Part shown: in pieces, positions 30,310-39,349 of the stretch
How the letters are laid out: every line of letters starts with the position of its first letter
Position numbering within the stretch: the first letter of the stretch is position 1
NCBI RefSeq assembly: GCF_001696685.1
Contig: NZ_MBFG01000003.1
Coordinates: 32,508 to 96,507 of the forward strand
Origin: Nosocomiicoccus ampullae
Lineage (GTDB): Bacteria > Bacillota > Bacilli > Staphylococcales > Salinicoccaceae
Length of the DNA stretch: 64,000 bases
Direction: 5' to 3'
The notes under the pieces: generated by a model
The model's input: only the letters and a program-made list of their open reading frames with translations
Told to the model about the DNA's origin: nothing
The model's database searches: none
Translations under genes and position numbers: made by a program

Positions 30310-31749
30310 TTACTCAAATAAATTCTTAAATACTTTTTTCATAAATCCACCAAAGTCAGATTTCTCTTTTTCTTTTGGCGGGGCATTTTTAACATCTGAC
30401 GTCTCAACGATTTCACGTTCGTAATCGTCATGTTCGTCTTCTTCGTATCGGTCGTCGTCTGACTCATATTCAACGTCTTCTTCGACTTCAACACTTTGAT
30501 TTTTCTCTTTTCTTTCTCTAAATAGAGAAGGGAAAATCGACTGTTTTTCTTCTTCTACAATTGGTTCGTTGTCATCTCTGTCATAATCATCTTCATGATT
30601 ATCAATTGTAACATAATCGAGGAGTTCATCAAAACGAATACCGCTTTCAACTGTAGCGATTGCACTCGTGAATTCAGGTTTTCTCGCACCCATTTGTGTT
30701 GGGATATGAACGCGTACTTTTTCAGAAACAATATCGAGTAGTAAATCTCTAATTCCTCTCATGTTTGCAGTACCACCTGTAATGACGAATCCACCGCTAA
30801 TATCGTCGATATTCGCTTCACCGAGTTCTCTAAAGATTTCCATAAACATATCTTCAAGAGTCACTTCGATGACGTCAGATAAGTCTTTCGCACTCACTTC
30901 TACGTCTTTATCACCGTTGTTTTGTGGGAAGACGACGCGTTCACCTTCTGGTGCTCTTTCGTAAAATGCGTGACCATATTGCTCTTTTGCACGGTTTGCA
31001 TAATGGAAGTCTGTATTAAACTCTCTCGCAATGACTTCAGTAATCGTGTTACCACCTGCAGGGATAACACCTGCATATTTTAACGATCCATCTTTATAGT
31101 ATGCGTACTGTGTTAAGTCAGCTCCGATATCCATAACGACTGCGCCGAGTTCAATTTCAGCCTCTGTTAAAATATGTGAGTAGTTATATGCGTCTGAAGT
31201 GACGTCTACGATATCTAGACCTGCTTCTGCCGCACAGTTACCCATGTTTAAGAATAACGTACGATCTACAGCGATGATACCAGCTTTCACAGTGAGACTT
31301 TCTCTAGCGATAATCCCTTTTGGATCTTCGACTTCATGTAAATCGTCAACGACAAATGACACAGGGAATACTGTGACAATTTCTTGATCTGTTGAAATTT
31401 CTTTAAAGCGAATATTTTCAAGTAATTCTTCGATGAGTTCTCCATCGATTTCTGTATCTTTACCAGAGAATCTTAACGTTTCTGTTGTAAATATGACATC
31501 AGAATTCGTTATTGGAACTTTTAAAAATACTTCGTCAATATCTATATTTGCTATTAGTTCTGCTTTTTTCACTGTATCTATAATTCCACTTTTAGCGAGA
31601 TCAAAATCTCGAATCATACCCTTTGATACGCCATCAGTGAAGGTTTGGCCAGTACCAATAATATTTACACCATCGTGAAATTTCTCTCCAATCACGATTT
31701 TAACACTCGAGGACCCTACATCTAGGGCAACATAATATTGTTCCTTCAC
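30310..31749 (-). CDS. ftsA: Cell division protein FtsA
   Basis: An actin-like protein that anchors FtsZ to the membrane. The 479-aa protein has the nucleotide-binding VALDVGSSSVKIVIGE, AVVMDIGADLTQYA and GFVITGGTANMRGI, and ends with the amphipathic membrane helix GGFMKKVFKNLFE. Between the actin core (to about residue 385) and that helix is a long, strongly acidic linker. The start is GTG 31749, seven bases after GGAGG. Confidence 0.96.
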   Translation of the reverse strand: MKEQYYVALDVGSSSVKIVIGEKFHDGVNIIGTGQTFTDGVSKGMIRDFDLAKSGIIDTVKKAELIANIDIDEVFLKVPITNSDVIFTTETLRFSGKDTEIDGELIEELLENIRFKEISTDQEIVTVFPVSFVVDDLHEVEDPKGIIARESLTVKAGIIAVDRTLFLNMGNCAAEAGLDIVDVTSDAYNYSHILTEAEIELGAVVMDIGADLTQYAYYKDGSLKYAGVIPAGGNTITEVIAREFNTDFHYANRAKEQYGHAFYERAPEGERVVFPQNNGDKDVEVSAKDLSDVIEVTLEDMFMEIFRELGEANIDDISGGFVITGGTANMRGIRDLLLDIVSEKVRVHIPTQMGARKPEFTSAIATVESGIRFDELLDYVTIDNHEDDYDRDDNEPIVEEEKQSIFPSLFRERKEKNQSVEVEEDVEYESDDDRYEEDEHDDYEREIVETSDVKNAPPKEKEKSDFGGFMKKVFKNLFE

Positions 31750-31788
31750 CTGAATGCCTCCCAATCTTTTCAGAATAATCTATCCTAT

Positions 31789-31817
31789 AGTTTACCTTAA
31801 ATAAAGCGAATTGTGAA
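31789..31817 (-). promoter_or_regulatory. Candidate promoter upstream of ftsA
   Basis: TTCACA (31812-31817) and TAAACT (31789-31794) spaced by 17 bases on the minus strand, in the 98-base gap between divIB and ftsA. An extra ftsAZ promoter at this point is common in Bacillales. Confidence 0.5.
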
Positions 31818-31847
31818 CTAAATCAGTTAAATAAATGAAACTTTTCA

Positions 31848-32981
31848 CTAATCTGTTGATGTTTCGATTTTTTCAAGTGATTTCTTAATCACATCTAGGC
31901 TTTCGTTTATATCTTCGATATAAGGTACATGTCTTGGAATACTTGACATGTCGCGCTTCACACGCCTTGCTTCTTCAGTATTATACGGAATAAACGCATT
32001 ACTCACTTCTAAATCGATAATCCCCTCATTATCTCCAATAGATTCGCGCATTCCATTAAAGTAATTGATCTTTTCACCAAATGTCGTATAGTCTGCGATA
32101 ATTTCCTGACCGTTATTCATAAGTACTTGAATTCTCGTATATGATTCATCATACGGTCGATAATATATCTCAGATATCATTCGTAACATCTCTGGATTGA
32201 CATCGTTTAAACTATCGACAAGTGCGTCGAACTCTTTACCTTCAAAGAAATGGATAATCGGTGCATCTACAGGTTCCATATGAAATCCTCTTAATACGCG
32301 TTTATTTTCGAGTACTGGATAATAGTTTCGGTTGCTTTCAATAAAACCAACGACGTTATGTTCTTTAACATTTATAATGACTTTATTTGGCCATTCACGT
32401 TCGATGTCAATTGACTGTATAATCGGTAACACTTTTACTTTATCTTCAGATTTATTTGACTGAAGCAAGTACATTTTTTGTCCTGTGTCTATACCGCTTC
32501 TATCTAGTATTTCTTTGTCGGTGATGTTTTCATTACCGACAATTTCAATTTCTTTAATATCAGATAGACTGGATATTAAATATGTAGCTATCGTAATTAA
32601 AACGAGCGCAATTCCAATAAAAAATATAAGTTTTTTATAATTTAAATTTGGCAGTGATAACTGTGGCTTTTTAACCGATTTAAATCGCTCTTTTAGCGTC
32701 TCTTTTTCATCTTCTTCAGACTCATATTCTATTGAAGGTGCATCTTTTTCTTCATCGCGATAGTCTTCAATTAAAGATGGATCTAACGTGTCATCGTCAC
32801 TCTTTGCCACTTCGTCTTGCTGTAGTTTTATAACACCTTCCTGAACGAGCGCTTCTATGACTTCAAGTTCCGTTTTAAATGAGGGGACATCGTCAGTGTG
32901 TGTATGCTTCTTATCTTTTTTAGTCGTACAATTCTTTTTTAACTTCTTTTTTAAATCATCTACGTTAAAATCTTCACTCAT
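31848..32981 (-). CDS. divIB: Divisome protein DivIB/FtsQ
   Basis: DivIB stabilises the FtsL-DivIC complex at the septum. The 377-aa bitopic protein has a charged cytoplasmic region (1-115), one transmembrane segment (about 118-141, IFFIGIALVLITIATYLIS), a POTRA domain (IKEIEIVGNENITDKEIL onwards), and the beta domain. It follows GGAGGGGACACG. Confidence 0.93.
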   Translation of the reverse strand: MSEDFNVDDLKKKLKKNCTTKKDKKHTHTDDVPSFKTELEVIEALVQEGVIKLQQDEVAKSDDDTLDPSLIEDYRDEEKDAPSIEYESEEDEKETLKERFKSVKKPQLSLPNLNYKKLIFFIGIALVLITIATYLISSLSDIKEIEIVGNENITDKEILDRSGIDTGQKMYLLQSNKSEDKVKVLPIIQSIDIEREWPNKVIINVKEHNVVGFIESNRNYYPVLENKRVLRGFHMEPVDAPIIHFFEGKEFDALVDSLNDVNPEMLRMISEIYYRPYDESYTRIQVLMNNGQEIIADYTTFGEKINYFNGMRESIGDNEGIIDLEVSNAFIPYNTEEARRVKRDMSSIPRHVPYIEDINESLDVIKKSLEKIETSTD

Positions 32982-32996
32982 CGTGTCCCCTCCTTT

Positions 32997-34328
32997 TTAT
33001 AATTGATGAACTGCTTCTTTAAAATGTCTGCCACGCGTTTCAAAATCAGGATACTGATCCCAACTCGCACACGCTGGTGAAAATAGCACTTTGTCTCCAG
33101 CATTACCATGTGTTTTGACAATGTCGACAGCTGTGAATGGATTATCTGTTTCAATCACTTCGATATTGTTTTCATTTAAAAATTGTTTTAGCTTTTCTTT
33201 CGTTTCACCAAATACGATACCAAGTTTTACATGCTTTAAATGTGGAAGAAGTTCTTTGAAATCTTGTCCACGGTCTAATCCACCAGCGATCCAAATCGTC
33301 GGCGTATTAAAGCTATCTAATGCAAATGTCGTCGCGAGCGCGTTCGTCGCTTTTGAATCGTTATAAAATCTCATGCCGAGTTTTTCATCGACGAATTCCA
33401 TACGGTGCTCGATACCTTTAAACGTCGTTAAAACATATTTCATATGCTCGATCGGTACATTTTTTAAATGTGCAACGAGTAAACTTGCAAGGATATTCTC
33501 TAAGTTATGTGGACCTTTTAACAGAATCTCTTCGATATTTATTATTTTTTTACCAAAAACATATATCCAATTATCTTTTACATATGCATCTGCTTCCTCA
33601 TCGATACTGAAGAAGTAAACGTTACTCTTCACATCTTTATGTTCGACAAAATGTCTTTGAGATTGATTAAATATAGCAATGTCCGTGTCTGTCATATTTT
33701 TCATAAGAGATAGTTTCGCTGATTGATACTCATTTAAATCTTTATGATAATCGAGATGCGCTTCATATATGTTTGTAAATACTGCGATATTCGGTCTAAA
33801 CGTATCGATGCCCATTAACTGAAAACTAGACAATTCCATTACGAGTTCGTCTGACTGTTCTTCAAGCGCCGCTTGGCTTGCTGGATATCCGATGTTCCCG
33901 CATAAAATTGAAGTACGGTTTCCGTCAGTGAGAAGTCTACCAACGAGTTCTGTTACCGTCGTTTTTCCGTTCGTTCCGGTAATACCAATAATCTCATTAT
34001 TTGTGATTAAATACGCAAGTTCTACTTCAGTAATAATTTTAATATTGCGTTTTAAAGCTTCCTGTAAAAAAGGAATCGTATACGGAATACCTGGATTTTT
34101 AACGATCAACTCTGTGTCGTTTAATAGATGCTCTGGATGATGACCATCGACGACTTTCACATTCATTTGTTTTAAATGATTTATAACACTCTCTTCAACG
34201 AGTACTTCACTCGTAGTAAGTGTGATATCTGCGCCGAGTTTAAACAGTGCTTCTATCGCACTACGACCACTTCGTCCGTATCCTAAAACGAGCACTTTCT
34301 TATGTTTAAATGATTCGATTTCTTTCAT
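32997..34328 (-). CDS. murD: UDP-N-acetylmuramoylalanine--D-glutamate ligase
   Basis: Adds D-glutamate to UDP-MurNAc-L-Ala in the cytoplasm. The 443-aa ligase has VLVLGYGRSGRSAIEAL at the N-terminus, the ATP-binding GITGTNGKTTVTELV, MELSSFQL, HRMEFV and DSKATNALAT, and the C-terminal FSPACASWDQY. It lies three bases after mraY. Confidence 0.96.
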   Translation of the reverse strand: MKEIESFKHKKVLVLGYGRSGRSAIEALFKLGADITLTTSEVLVEESVINHLKQMNVKVVDGHHPEHLLNDTELIVKNPGIPYTIPFLQEALKRNIKIITEVELAYLITNNEIIGITGTNGKTTVTELVGRLLTDGNRTSILCGNIGYPASQAALEEQSDELVMELSSFQLMGIDTFRPNIAVFTNIYEAHLDYHKDLNEYQSAKLSLMKNMTDTDIAIFNQSQRHFVEHKDVKSNVYFFSIDEEADAYVKDNWIYVFGKKIINIEEILLKGPHNLENILASLLVAHLKNVPIEHMKYVLTTFKGIEHRMEFVDEKLGMRFYNDSKATNALATTFALDSFNTPTIWIAGGLDRGQDFKELLPHLKHVKLGIVFGETKEKLKQFLNENNIEVIETDNPFTAVDIVKTHGNAGDKVLFSPACASWDQYPDFETRGRHFKEAVHQL

Positions 34329-34331
34329 AAC

Positions 34332-35291
34332 TTAGCCTCCGATTAAAATACCAATTAGACCAAAAACTAAACCGACGAATGAAAATACGAATACAATTTT
34401 ACGTTCATTCCATCCAGACAATTCAAAGTGGTGGTGAATCGGTGTCATTTTAAATACACGTTTACCTGTTGTTTTAAATGATACGACTTGTATAATGACG
34501 GATGCTGTTTCGATGACGAATACGATACCGATTAAAAGAAGTAATAAACTGTTGTTTAACATAATCGATACGATACCGACAATCCCACCGAGTGCTAAAG
34601 ATCCAGTATCTCCCATAAATACCTTCGCTGGATATTTGTTAAATAGTAAAAATCCGAGTTGTGCTCCAATTAGTATCGATAAAAATAAAATAATTTCTTT
34701 TTCTGAATGTAACCACGCAATGGCTAAAAATGCACCGTTCGCAATAATCGTCGTACTTGTTGATAACCCGTCTAAACCGTCCGTTAAGTTTACAGCGTTA
34801 CTAAAACCAACGAGCCAGAATACGATCCAAACGATGAAAAACACACCGAGTGGAATTGTAATATCTGTCATTGGTATCGAAACACCAAGCTCAATAGAAG
34901 GTACGAATTTCATCATAATGAAAAAGACGATAATTGACACGACTACTTGTGCCAGCGCTTTTTGCTTAGATGTTAATCCTCTATTATCTTTTTTTACAAC
35001 GATGATGTAATCGTCAATAAAACCAATTAACCCAAATCCTAGCGTTACGATGACGAGGATGAGTAATTTCGAAACGTCTTCAACGAAGAACATACATATT
35101 ATCGATAACACGACCGTTACAGAAATAAATGAAATACCACCCATTGTCGGTGTGCCTGTTTTCGCTAAATGACTTTCCGGACCTTCCTCACGAATTGCTT
35201 GGCCAAATTTTAATTGTTTTAATTTTGGTATCATCATTTTCATTAATGTTGCAGACAATATAAATGAAATGATTAATAATATAATACTCAT
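34332..35291 (-). CDS. mraY: Phospho-N-acetylmuramoyl-pentapeptide transferase
   Basis: Makes lipid I by transferring phospho-MurNAc-pentapeptide to undecaprenyl phosphate. The 319-aa protein has about ten transmembrane segments, the aspartate-rich FIDDYIIV, NLTDGLDGLS, FMGDTGSLALGG, and the cytoplasmic HHHFE motif (PIHHHFELSGW). Confidence 0.96.
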   Translation of the reverse strand: MSIILLIISFILSATLMKMMIPKLKQLKFGQAIREEGPESHLAKTGTPTMGGISFISVTVVLSIICMFFVEDVSKLLILVIVTLGFGLIGFIDDYIIVVKKDNRGLTSKQKALAQVVVSIIVFFIMMKFVPSIELGVSIPMTDITIPLGVFFIVWIVFWLVGFSNAVNLTDGLDGLSTSTTIIANGAFLAIAWLHSEKEIILFLSILIGAQLGFLLFNKYPAKVFMGDTGSLALGGIVGIVSIMLNNSLLLLLIGIVFVIETASVIIQVVSFKTTGKRVFKMTPIHHHFELSGWNERKIVFVFSFVGLVFGLIGILIGG

Positions 35292-35300
35292 CGTTACCTC

Positions 35301-37478
35301 CTAATTGTTTGGGTCTTTCATTTGTAACGTAAAGTTGACTTTTTGTTTATCTCCAAGTGGTTCACCTGGTTTAATCGTTTGTGCTGTGACGTAACCTTCA
35401 CCTTTAAAGTTCGATTTGAGTCCTAAATAGTCCATGATGAGTAATGCGTCACGCTTAGAAAACCCACGTAAGTCCGGCATCGTACGTTCACCATCTGTGA
35501 CGATGACGAGCACTTCAGACGGCAACATTTCTTCATTTTTTGGATAATAGTCTTCAACTTTCGTTCCTTCACCGACATACACTTGTTTTAATAAATCATT
35601 TTGTAATACGTCGACGTCTTCAATGTTTTGACCTGTAATGTCTTCCATTTTAATCGTTTTAATTTCTTGACTGTTTTGAACGTCTTTAACGTCTAAATAT
35701 TTCAGTGAGCGTTCCATTAACGGATTAAATCCTCTCGACACACCGAAGTCCCATGTCTCACTTTTATTTTTTGATGCGCGTTTAATACCGTAATAGACGA
35801 TAATTCGTGGATCTTCAACTGGTGCATATCCGATAAATGACGTTATAAATTCATACTCTCCTGTTAAATATCCGCCCGTTTTTTCGTCATACATTTGTGC
35901 TGTACCAGTTTTACCTGTGACTTGATAATCATCGAGCGCGTACATACTGTTTATATCTAACGAACCTGCGACGAGTGTGCTCATTTCTTCCATCGTTTTC
36001 TCGGCTGTTTCTTTACTAATGACTTGTCCGAGATTACGTTCTTGACCTCGATATATTTCTTCGTTCGTTTCTGGATCGACAACTGACTGAACGACGTATG
36101 GTTTTTTCATCATCCCGTCGTTTAGTAACGCAGTAAATCCTTGAATCATTTGAATTGGAGTTACACTAATCGTTTGTCCAAACGAACTCGTCTTTTGTTG
36201 GAGTTCATTGTCCCACACGATTTGACCACTTGCTTCTGTATTAAATTCTGATTTCGTAGGTGTCCCAAATCCAAATGACTGATAATATTCGAGCATCTTT
36301 TTAGGTCCGACTGAATCGAGTAAATCCATCATTAGAGTGTTCGAAGAATATTGTAACCCTTCGTTATAAGTAATTGTACCCCAACCCGACTTTTCCCAGT
36401 CGTAAATCGTCGCATCCATCACTTGTCTATTCCCAGTCGTGTAGTACTGATTTGGATCATACTTACCTTCTTCAATTGCTGCCGCTAACGTAAATACTTT
36501 AAACGTACTTCCTGGCTCGAATTGATATTCGTAAAGCATATTTAACCAGCTTGTTCCGAAACCTTCTCGAGTATCTGGGTTAAATGAAGGACGTTGACCT
36601 GCACCTAAAATTTCGCCTGTTTTTGCATCTGCAACAAAAGCAAATAACTCTTCAGGTTCGAAGTGTTCTTGCATATCATCTAATGAGTCTTCTAAGTAAA
36701 GTTGTATGTTAGAATCAATCGTTAATTCAACGTCTAACCCATCGACCGCTTCTTCACTTTCCATCGTTCCAGGAACGATATAGTTCCAACTATCGACGTT
36801 ATAATCTTTAAAGCCGTCTTTTCCAGTTAATTCTTTATTGTATTCTTTTTCAATACCTACAGCACCATTCATATCTCCGTCTTCATTTAACTCAGCCATT
36901 CCAATTAAATGTGAAGCAAACACTCCGTTAGGATACGAGCGTTTGACAACAGGAGTAAAAACAATTCCTTTTAATTCTTTCTCTTCTACTAATCTTTTTG
37001 CTTTATAATCGATATTTCTTCCTTTACTACCGAATTCAACTTGATATCTATTATTTTTAATACCATCATCGATTACCTTTAAAATTTCTTTTTCTTCCAT
37101 ATTCATAATTTCAGATAAGACTTTTGCTACTTCGTTTTTATCTTCGATATGATTATCAAAATCTTGTCCGACGATGACCGCGATATTATAAGCTTCCGTA
37201 TCTCTTGCTAAAACATTCCCATCGCGGTCAGTAATTTTACCACGTTCAGCACGGTTAACGGTGTGACGTTCATATTTACTGCGCGCTTGATCTTTTAAAT
37301 TGACGTCATCCACATTTTTAAACAACATAATCGTAATGATATTAAAAACGAGTAAAGCAAAAAACACTCCTAAACTAATATAAATCAGGAGTGTAATAAT
37401 CGGTATTGAAAAAGTAAATTGATTTTTACGTCGCTGTTTTAACGACTTAAAGATATTAGACTTAAAATTACTTTTCAT
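35301..37478 (-). CDS. pbp1: Class B penicillin-binding protein 1 (septal transpeptidase)
   Basis: Cross-links septal peptidoglycan as partner of FtsW. The 725-aa protein has a cytoplasmic tail, a transmembrane anchor near 30-50, a dimerisation domain, and a transpeptidase domain with the three catalytic motifs STFK (EPGSTFKVFTLAA), SSN (YSSNTLM) and KTG (TGKTGTAQ). Two PASTA repeats close the C-terminus (MEDITGQNIEDV, MPDLRGFSKRDA). ATG 37478 lies 11 bases inside ftsL. Confidence 0.95.
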   Translation of the reverse strand: MKSNFKSNIFKSLKQRRKNQFTFSIPIITLLIYISLGVFFALLVFNIITIMLFKNVDDVNLKDQARSKYERHTVNRAERGKITDRDGNVLARDTEAYNIAVIVGQDFDNHIEDKNEVAKVLSEIMNMEEKEILKVIDDGIKNNRYQVEFGSKGRNIDYKAKRLVEEKELKGIVFTPVVKRSYPNGVFASHLIGMAELNEDGDMNGAVGIEKEYNKELTGKDGFKDYNVDSWNYIVPGTMESEEAVDGLDVELTIDSNIQLYLEDSLDDMQEHFEPEELFAFVADAKTGEILGAGQRPSFNPDTREGFGTSWLNMLYEYQFEPGSTFKVFTLAAAIEEGKYDPNQYYTTGNRQVMDATIYDWEKSGWGTITYNEGLQYSSNTLMMDLLDSVGPKKMLEYYQSFGFGTPTKSEFNTEASGQIVWDNELQQKTSSFGQTISVTPIQMIQGFTALLNDGMMKKPYVVQSVVDPETNEEIYRGQERNLGQVISKETAEKTMEEMSTLVAGSLDINSMYALDDYQVTGKTGTAQMYDEKTGGYLTGEYEFITSFIGYAPVEDPRIIVYYGIKRASKNKSETWDFGVSRGFNPLMERSLKYLDVKDVQNSQEIKTIKMEDITGQNIEDVDVLQNDLLKQVYVGEGTKVEDYYPKNEEMLPSEVLVIVTDGERTMPDLRGFSKRDALLIMDYLGLKSNFKGEGYVTAQTIKPGEPLGDKQKVNFTLQMKDPNN

Positions 37479-37842
37479 ACTTCCTAACAACCTTTACATT
37501 ATCATTGTTTGGTTTTAGCCCAAGTTCATTTGCTTTTTGATAAATGCGTTCGTATGAAGATAAATGTGTAACTTCTGTTGTTAGTTCGTCTATCTCTTTT
37601 TCTGTAGCGTTAATTTCGTAGTTGATTTGAGATATTTCTCTCTCATATTCATGCGCTTCTAATTTTGTGTTGAGTACAAATACTACTGCTGCCGATAAAA
37701 CAATCATTAAAGCGACATATAACAGAAGCTCATTTAACTTCAGACTTACAAGGTAGCGTTTTTTCTTTGGCGCTACGTTATGTACATGATTTTGTTGTGT
37801 GTGTTCTTTTTGAACTGTTTGTCTTACGCGTGCTGCTTCCAT
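37468..37842 (-). CDS. ftsL: Cell division protein FtsL
   Basis: A 124-aa bitopic divisome protein: a basic cytoplasmic tail, one transmembrane segment (about 33-54, LLYVALMIVLSAAVVFVLN) and an extracellular coiled coil (INYEINATEKEIDELTTEV). Little sequence is conserved in this family; the call rests on topology and its place between rsmH and pbp1. Confidence 0.9.
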   Translation of the reverse strand: MEAARVRQTVQKEHTQQNHVHNVAPKKKRYLVSLKLNELLLYVALMIVLSAAVVFVLNTKLEAHEYEREISQINYEINATEKEIDELTTEVTHLSSYERIYQKANELGLKPNNDNVKVVRKYEK

Positions 37843-37857
37843 GGTTTCACTTCCCTA

Positions 37858-38784
37858 TCACTTTAACTTTTCTGCGATTCTAAGTCTAGCGCTACGTGCA
37901 CGACTATTATTTTCAAGTTCTTCGTCACTCGCTAGTATCGGCTTTTTATTGACTCTTTTTAAAATTGGCTCGTATCCTTCAGGGATAATCGGCATGTTTT
38001 TAGGTAGTTCGGGTCCGCGTTCATACTCTAAATAAATTTGTTTACAAATTCTATCTTCGAGTGAGTGGAACGTAATGACCGAGACTCTACCACCTTTTTC
38101 TAACAATTCGATCGCATCTTGTAAGCTATTTTCAAATACTTCAAGTTCGTTATTTACCGCGATTCGTAATGCTTGAAAGACTCGGCGTGCTGGATGACCT
38201 TTCATGCGTTTAAACTTCTCAGGAATTTTCGATTTAATTAAGTCGCTTAACTCTGTCGTCGTTTCAATTGGTTTTTCCGCACGTCGTTTTTCGATTTCAC
38301 GTGCGATTTGTTTTGAGAATTTTTCTTCACCGTATCTAAAGAAAATGCGTACGAGGTCGTCATAGCTATATGTATTTACAATTTCATAAGCATCTAGACT
38401 TTGTGTTTGATCCATTCTCATGTCGAGTCGTGCTGTTTTCGAATGTGAAAAACCACGTTCGACTAAATCTAATTGTGGACTCGATACGCCTAAGTCATAT
38501 AAAATGCCATCGATTTTTTCGATGCCAAGTTTATTTAATTCTTCTTTTAAATATTTAAAATTCCGATGAACGAGCGTTAATCGGTCGTCATTAAATTTTT
38601 CTTTAGCGTGATTAATTGCAAGAATATCTTGGTCAAATGAAATCACTCGACCTGTCGTTAATTGATCAAGTAAATAAGATGTATGTCCGCCACCACCGAG
38701 TGTAGCGTCTACATAGATGCCGTCTGGTTTAATGTTTAAACCGTCAATTGTCTCTTTTAATAATACTGTGTCATGTTTAAACAT
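37858..38784 (-). CDS. rsmH: 16S rRNA (cytosine-1402-N4)-methyltransferase
   Basis: Methylates C1402 in the ribosomal P site. The 308-aa protein shows the SAM motif [30 protein letters not shown], and the conserved [15 protein letters not shown] and ISFHSLEDR-like [11 protein letters not shown]. It follows mraZ by 12 bases. Confidence 0.96.
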   Translation of the reverse strand: MFKHDTVLLKETIDGLNIKPDGIYVDATLGGGGHTSYLLDQLTTGRVISFDQDILAINHAKEKFNDDRLTLVHRNFKYLKEELNKLGIEKIDGILYDLGVSSPQLDLVERGFSHSKTARLDMRMDQTQSLDAYEIVNTYSYDDLVRIFFRYGEEKFSKQIAREIEKRRAEKPIETTTELSDLIKSKIPEKFKRMKGHPARRVFQALRIAVNNELEVFENSLQDAIELLEKGGRVSVITFHSLEDRICKQIYLEYERGPELPKNMPIIPEGYEPILKRVNKKPILASDEELENNSRARSARLRIAEKLK

Positions 38785-38796
38785 TTTTTCACCCTC

Positions 38797-39228
38797 TTAT
38801 AAATCAAAATCAATTAAGTCTTCTGCAATCATTTCAAAGTTATCTGCTGAATCACTGTAGAAATCGTTCCAGCTGTCTGTATCCCAAATCTCCACACGAT
38901 CCGAAACACCGATGACTGTACACGATTTACTTAAATCTGCGTAGTCTCTTAAATGTTGTGGGATATTTACACGTCCTTGCTTATCGACGTCAACAATCGC
39001 TGCGCCAGAAAAGAATAGTCGTGTAAAACGTCTTGCATCACGTTTTGTGAGTGGTAGTTGTTTTGTCTTTTGTTCAATCGCTTTAAAATCGTCGACTGTA
39101 TAACAAAATAAGCATTTATCTAATCCACGAGTAATGACAAATTGCGCTTGTAATTCATCTCGAAATTTACTCGGGACGATCATGCGTCCTTTAGCGTCTA
39201 AATTATGTTGATACTCGCCAATAAACAC
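38797..39228 (-). CDS. mraZ: Transcriptional regulator MraZ
   Basis: MraZ forms ring-shaped oligomers and binds repeats upstream of the dcw operon. The 143-aa protein has the two SpoVT/AbrB-like halves with [16 protein letters not shown] and [16 protein letters not shown]. The start is GTG 39228, eight bases after GGAGG. Its presumed operator lies at 39265-39294. Confidence 0.95.
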   Translation of the reverse strand: MFIGEYQHNLDAKGRMIVPSKFRDELQAQFVITRGLDKCLFCYTVDDFKAIEQKTKQLPLTKRDARRFTRLFFSGAAIVDVDKQGRVNIPQHLRDYADLSKSCTVIGVSDRVEIWDTDSWNDFYSDSADNFEMIAEDLIDFDL

Positions 39229-39264
39229 TCGAACTACCTCCTCCCACCTACTATATTAATAATT

Positions 39265-39294
39265 TACCATATTCTACCACTTTCCACCACTTTC
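39265..39294 (-). promoter_or_regulatory. MraZ-box: three 10-bp direct repeats before mraZ
   Basis: The minus strand reads GAAAGTGGTG, GAAAGTGGTA, GAATATGGTA in tandem with an exact 10-base period. This resembles the AAAGTG[T/G] repeats known as MraZ sites in Mollicutes and related G-rich repeats elsewhere. It sits 37-66 bases upstream of the mraZ start. Confidence 0.75.
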
Positions 39295-39310
39295 TTCTTA
39301 AAAAATTGTA

Positions 39311-39341
39311 AAAAAAGAACGGCTCAACTTTTTGAGCCGTT
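39311..39341 (-). terminator. Terminator after bshC
   Basis: A 10-bp stem (AACGGCTCAA / TTGAGCCGTT, 39318-39327 and 39332-39341) followed by TTTTTTT on the minus strand, nine bases after the bshC stop. It insulates the dcw promoter. Confidence 0.9.
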
Positions 39342-39349
39342 TTTAAGGG

